Below, in pieces: positions 6,084 through 7,130 of a stretch of 7,130 nucleotides of DNA; the stretch's first letter is position 1; each line of letters opens with the position of its first letter. The DNA comes from Chloroflexota bacterium (GTDB taxonomy: Bacteria; Chloroflexota; Anaerolineae; Fen-1058), in the NCBI GenBank assembly GCA_016219235.1, contig JACRBO010000200.1, positions 1 to 7,130 of the forward strand, in the 5' to 3' direction. Position numbers and translations under genes: made by a program. The notes beneath the pieces were generated by a model, which was given only the letters and a program-made list of their open reading frames with translations, was not told the origin of the DNA and searched no databases.

Positions 6084-6743
6084 TCAATGCGCGGTCGCGC
6101 ACTTCAGTTTAGCGTTGACCACTTGCGCCAGGACTTCATCCACCACCAGATCGCGCGCGGTCGGCTCACTGCCGGCCTCGCGCAAGACCACGGCCTGATG
6201 GGCCTCGATGATCCAATCGACGGCCAGCGCCAGCGGAATCTTGCCCGTATCGATAACGAGGTTGAAAGCATCGGCCGAGCTCCACACGACATCGTTGTAC
6301 GACGACTCGACAAAGGCACTGCGCACCCGATCGTACTGCTGCACCACTTCGGTCGCGTGCGCCAGATCGTCGATGTGCTCACACACCCTCACCCGCCGCG
6401 CGCGCACGGCCAGCGGCGCCTGCGTGCGCACCGTCAACACATCCGCCAGGCCGCCCAGCACGGCAAAGCCGCCCCGCCCGCGAATGACCACGTTGCCATG
6501 CCGGCCCAACGCGTGCAGCACGCGATCCAGCATGTTCTTCATCCGGTTACTGACCTCGTCGAAGCGCGACAACAGGCCGGGCATCGATTCATACATCTCT
6601 TTGAATTCGACCAGGCCATACTCATCCAGAATCTTCTCAATGAGCACGGTATCCACGTAATGGTAGTTCAGCGCCGCAGCCACGCGCCCCGCAATCTCAC
6701 TCGCCTCGCTGCCGTATTCACCCGAAATCGTAATGACTGCCAT
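6084..6743 (-). CDS. Cytidylate-kinase-like protein (Cytidylate_kin2 family)
   Basis: This 219-residue P-loop-fold protein resembles the cytidylate kinase-like family (Pfam Cytidylate_kin2). Visible family blocks are ITISGEYGSEASEIAGRVA (4-22), where the family usually has ISREYGSGGREIA; VVIRGRGGFAVL (85-96); the Arg-rich VRARRVRVCEHI (113-124); and DRVRSAFVESSYNDVVWSS (138-156) followed by FNLVIDTGKI (160-169). The phosphate loop lacks the paired glycines and the basic residue, so nucleotide binding or catalysis may be altered. True CMP kinase activity is unproven for most of this family. The start is secure: AAGGAGG lies 5 nt upstream, and its AAG overlaps the preceding gene's TAA stop. It sits between a sugar kinase and fucI, only 10 and 34 bp away, so it is co-expressed with sugar catabolism. 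Its role there is unknown; regulation or an unusual small-molecule phosphorylation is speculation. Confidence 0.82.
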   Translation of the reverse strand: MAVITISGEYGSEASEIAGRVAAALNYHYVDTVLIEKILDEYGLVEFKEMYESMPGLLSRFDEVSNRMKNMLDRVLHALGRHGNVVIRGRGGFAVLGGLADVLTVRTQAPLAVRARRVRVCEHIDDLAHATEVVQQYDRVRSAFVESSYNDVVWSSADAFNLVIDTGKIPLALAVDWIIEAHQAVVLREAGSEPTARDLVVDEVLAQVVNAKLKCATAH

Positions 6744-6753
6744 GTGAGCCTCC

Positions 6754-7130
6754 TTACAACTGTTCCACGGTCACTTGAGCCAGGACGCTTTCAAAATCGC
6801 TCACCGAAAAATGTCCTGCGCCCACCGTCAACGCATTGGCCGTGCCCGCGGCCACGCCGTATTTCACCGCATCTTCTAACGCAAAGCCATGCGTCAAACC
6901 AAATGTGATGCCCGCCAACGTGCTATCCCCCGAGCCAACCGCGCTCTTGATCGTCACCTGTGGCGGACGTACCTGCCACACTTGATCACGATTCGCGGCG
7001 ATGGCGCCTTCGGCGCCGATCGAAATCACCACGAGCGTTTCATATTGACGGGACAATTCACTGGCAGATCGTGCCACGGCGGCCTGCATCACACCCGACT
7101 GATCCTGCGGCGCCTTTCCGGCCAAATCCG
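6754..7130 (-). CDS. PfkB-family sugar kinase, FruK/LacC type (C-terminal part)
   Basis: The gene runs off the right edge, so only its last 125 or so residues are visible. These match the C-terminal half of 1-phosphofructokinase/tagatose-6-phosphate kinases, which phosphorylate ketose phosphates or related sugars with ATP. Evidence is VISIGAEGAI, the PfkB signature region VGSGDSTLAGITFGLTHG with the catalytic aspartate in GSGD, and the closing NALTVGAGHFSVSDFE segment. The FruK form VGAGDSMVAGF differs mainly by GSGDST here. Its TAA stop overlaps the Shine-Dalgarno of the next gene, which indicates one operon with the cytidylate-kinase-like gene and fucI. Which substrate it uses (fructose 1-phosphate, tagatose 6-phosphate or a ketose from FucI) cannot be decided from this fragment. 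Nothing in the visible part is broken. Confidence 0.88.
   Translation of the reverse strand, partial: DLAGKAPQDQSGVMQAAVARSASELSRQYETLVVISIGAEGAIAANRDQVWQVRPPQVTIKSAVGSGDSTLAGITFGLTHGFALEDAVKYGVAAGTANALTVGAGHFSVSDFESVLAQVTVEQL

Noticed and set aside
6042..6908. Long plus-strand open frame (288 codons) opposite the cytidylate-kinase-like and PfkB genes
   Set aside because: Its His/Arg/Gln-rich composition is typical of an antisense shadow in GC-rich DNA, and the minus strand carries recognisable families with ribosome-binding sites.

Overview
The window is about 60 % GC and densely packed with sugar-metabolism genes in two convergent groups. Several intergenic repeat families occur: multi-hairpin elements, 9-bp-period CAC repeats and an ACCTG(T/A)CAGGT inverted repeat. 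From memory such repeats are common in Chloroflexota (Anaerolineae-like) and other large environmental genomes. The protein set fits a Chloroflexota-like heterotroph, but no taxonomic marker gene is present, so this placement is tentative.

Plus-strand group (152-3116): a DUF4432 aldose-1-epimerase-like protein; an 83-bp gap filled mostly by a perfect 20-bp inverted repeat; then a zinc-binding ROK fructokinase translationally coupled (ATGA overlap) to a class I mannose-6-phosphate isomerase (manA). The last two would feed fructose and mannose into glycolysis through fructose 6-phosphate. A bidirectional hairpin terminator (about 3119-3153) separates the two groups.

Minus-strand group, read from the right edge leftwards: the C-terminal part of a PfkB kinase of the FruK/LacC type; a small cytidylate-kinase-like protein with an altered phosphate loop; an L-fucose isomerase (fucI) with all three metal ligands; and two tandem FucU/RbsD mutarotases (fucU-2, then fucU-1). 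The first three are 10-34 bp apart with strong ribosome-binding sites and look like one transcription unit. The two fucU genes follow after repeat-filled gaps. Mutarotase plus isomerase is the entry of L-fucose (or D-arabinose) catabolism; no fuculokinase or fuculose-phosphate aldolase lies in the window.

The most unusual content is the repeats. A four-hairpin element occurs twice and one stem shows compensatory base changes. 9-bp-period repeats sit just after the stop codons of three consecutive minus-strand genes. A dispersed-repeat-like segment appears to be built in frame into fucU-2. The palindrome CGATCG is strongly enriched and occurs in all three codon phases.
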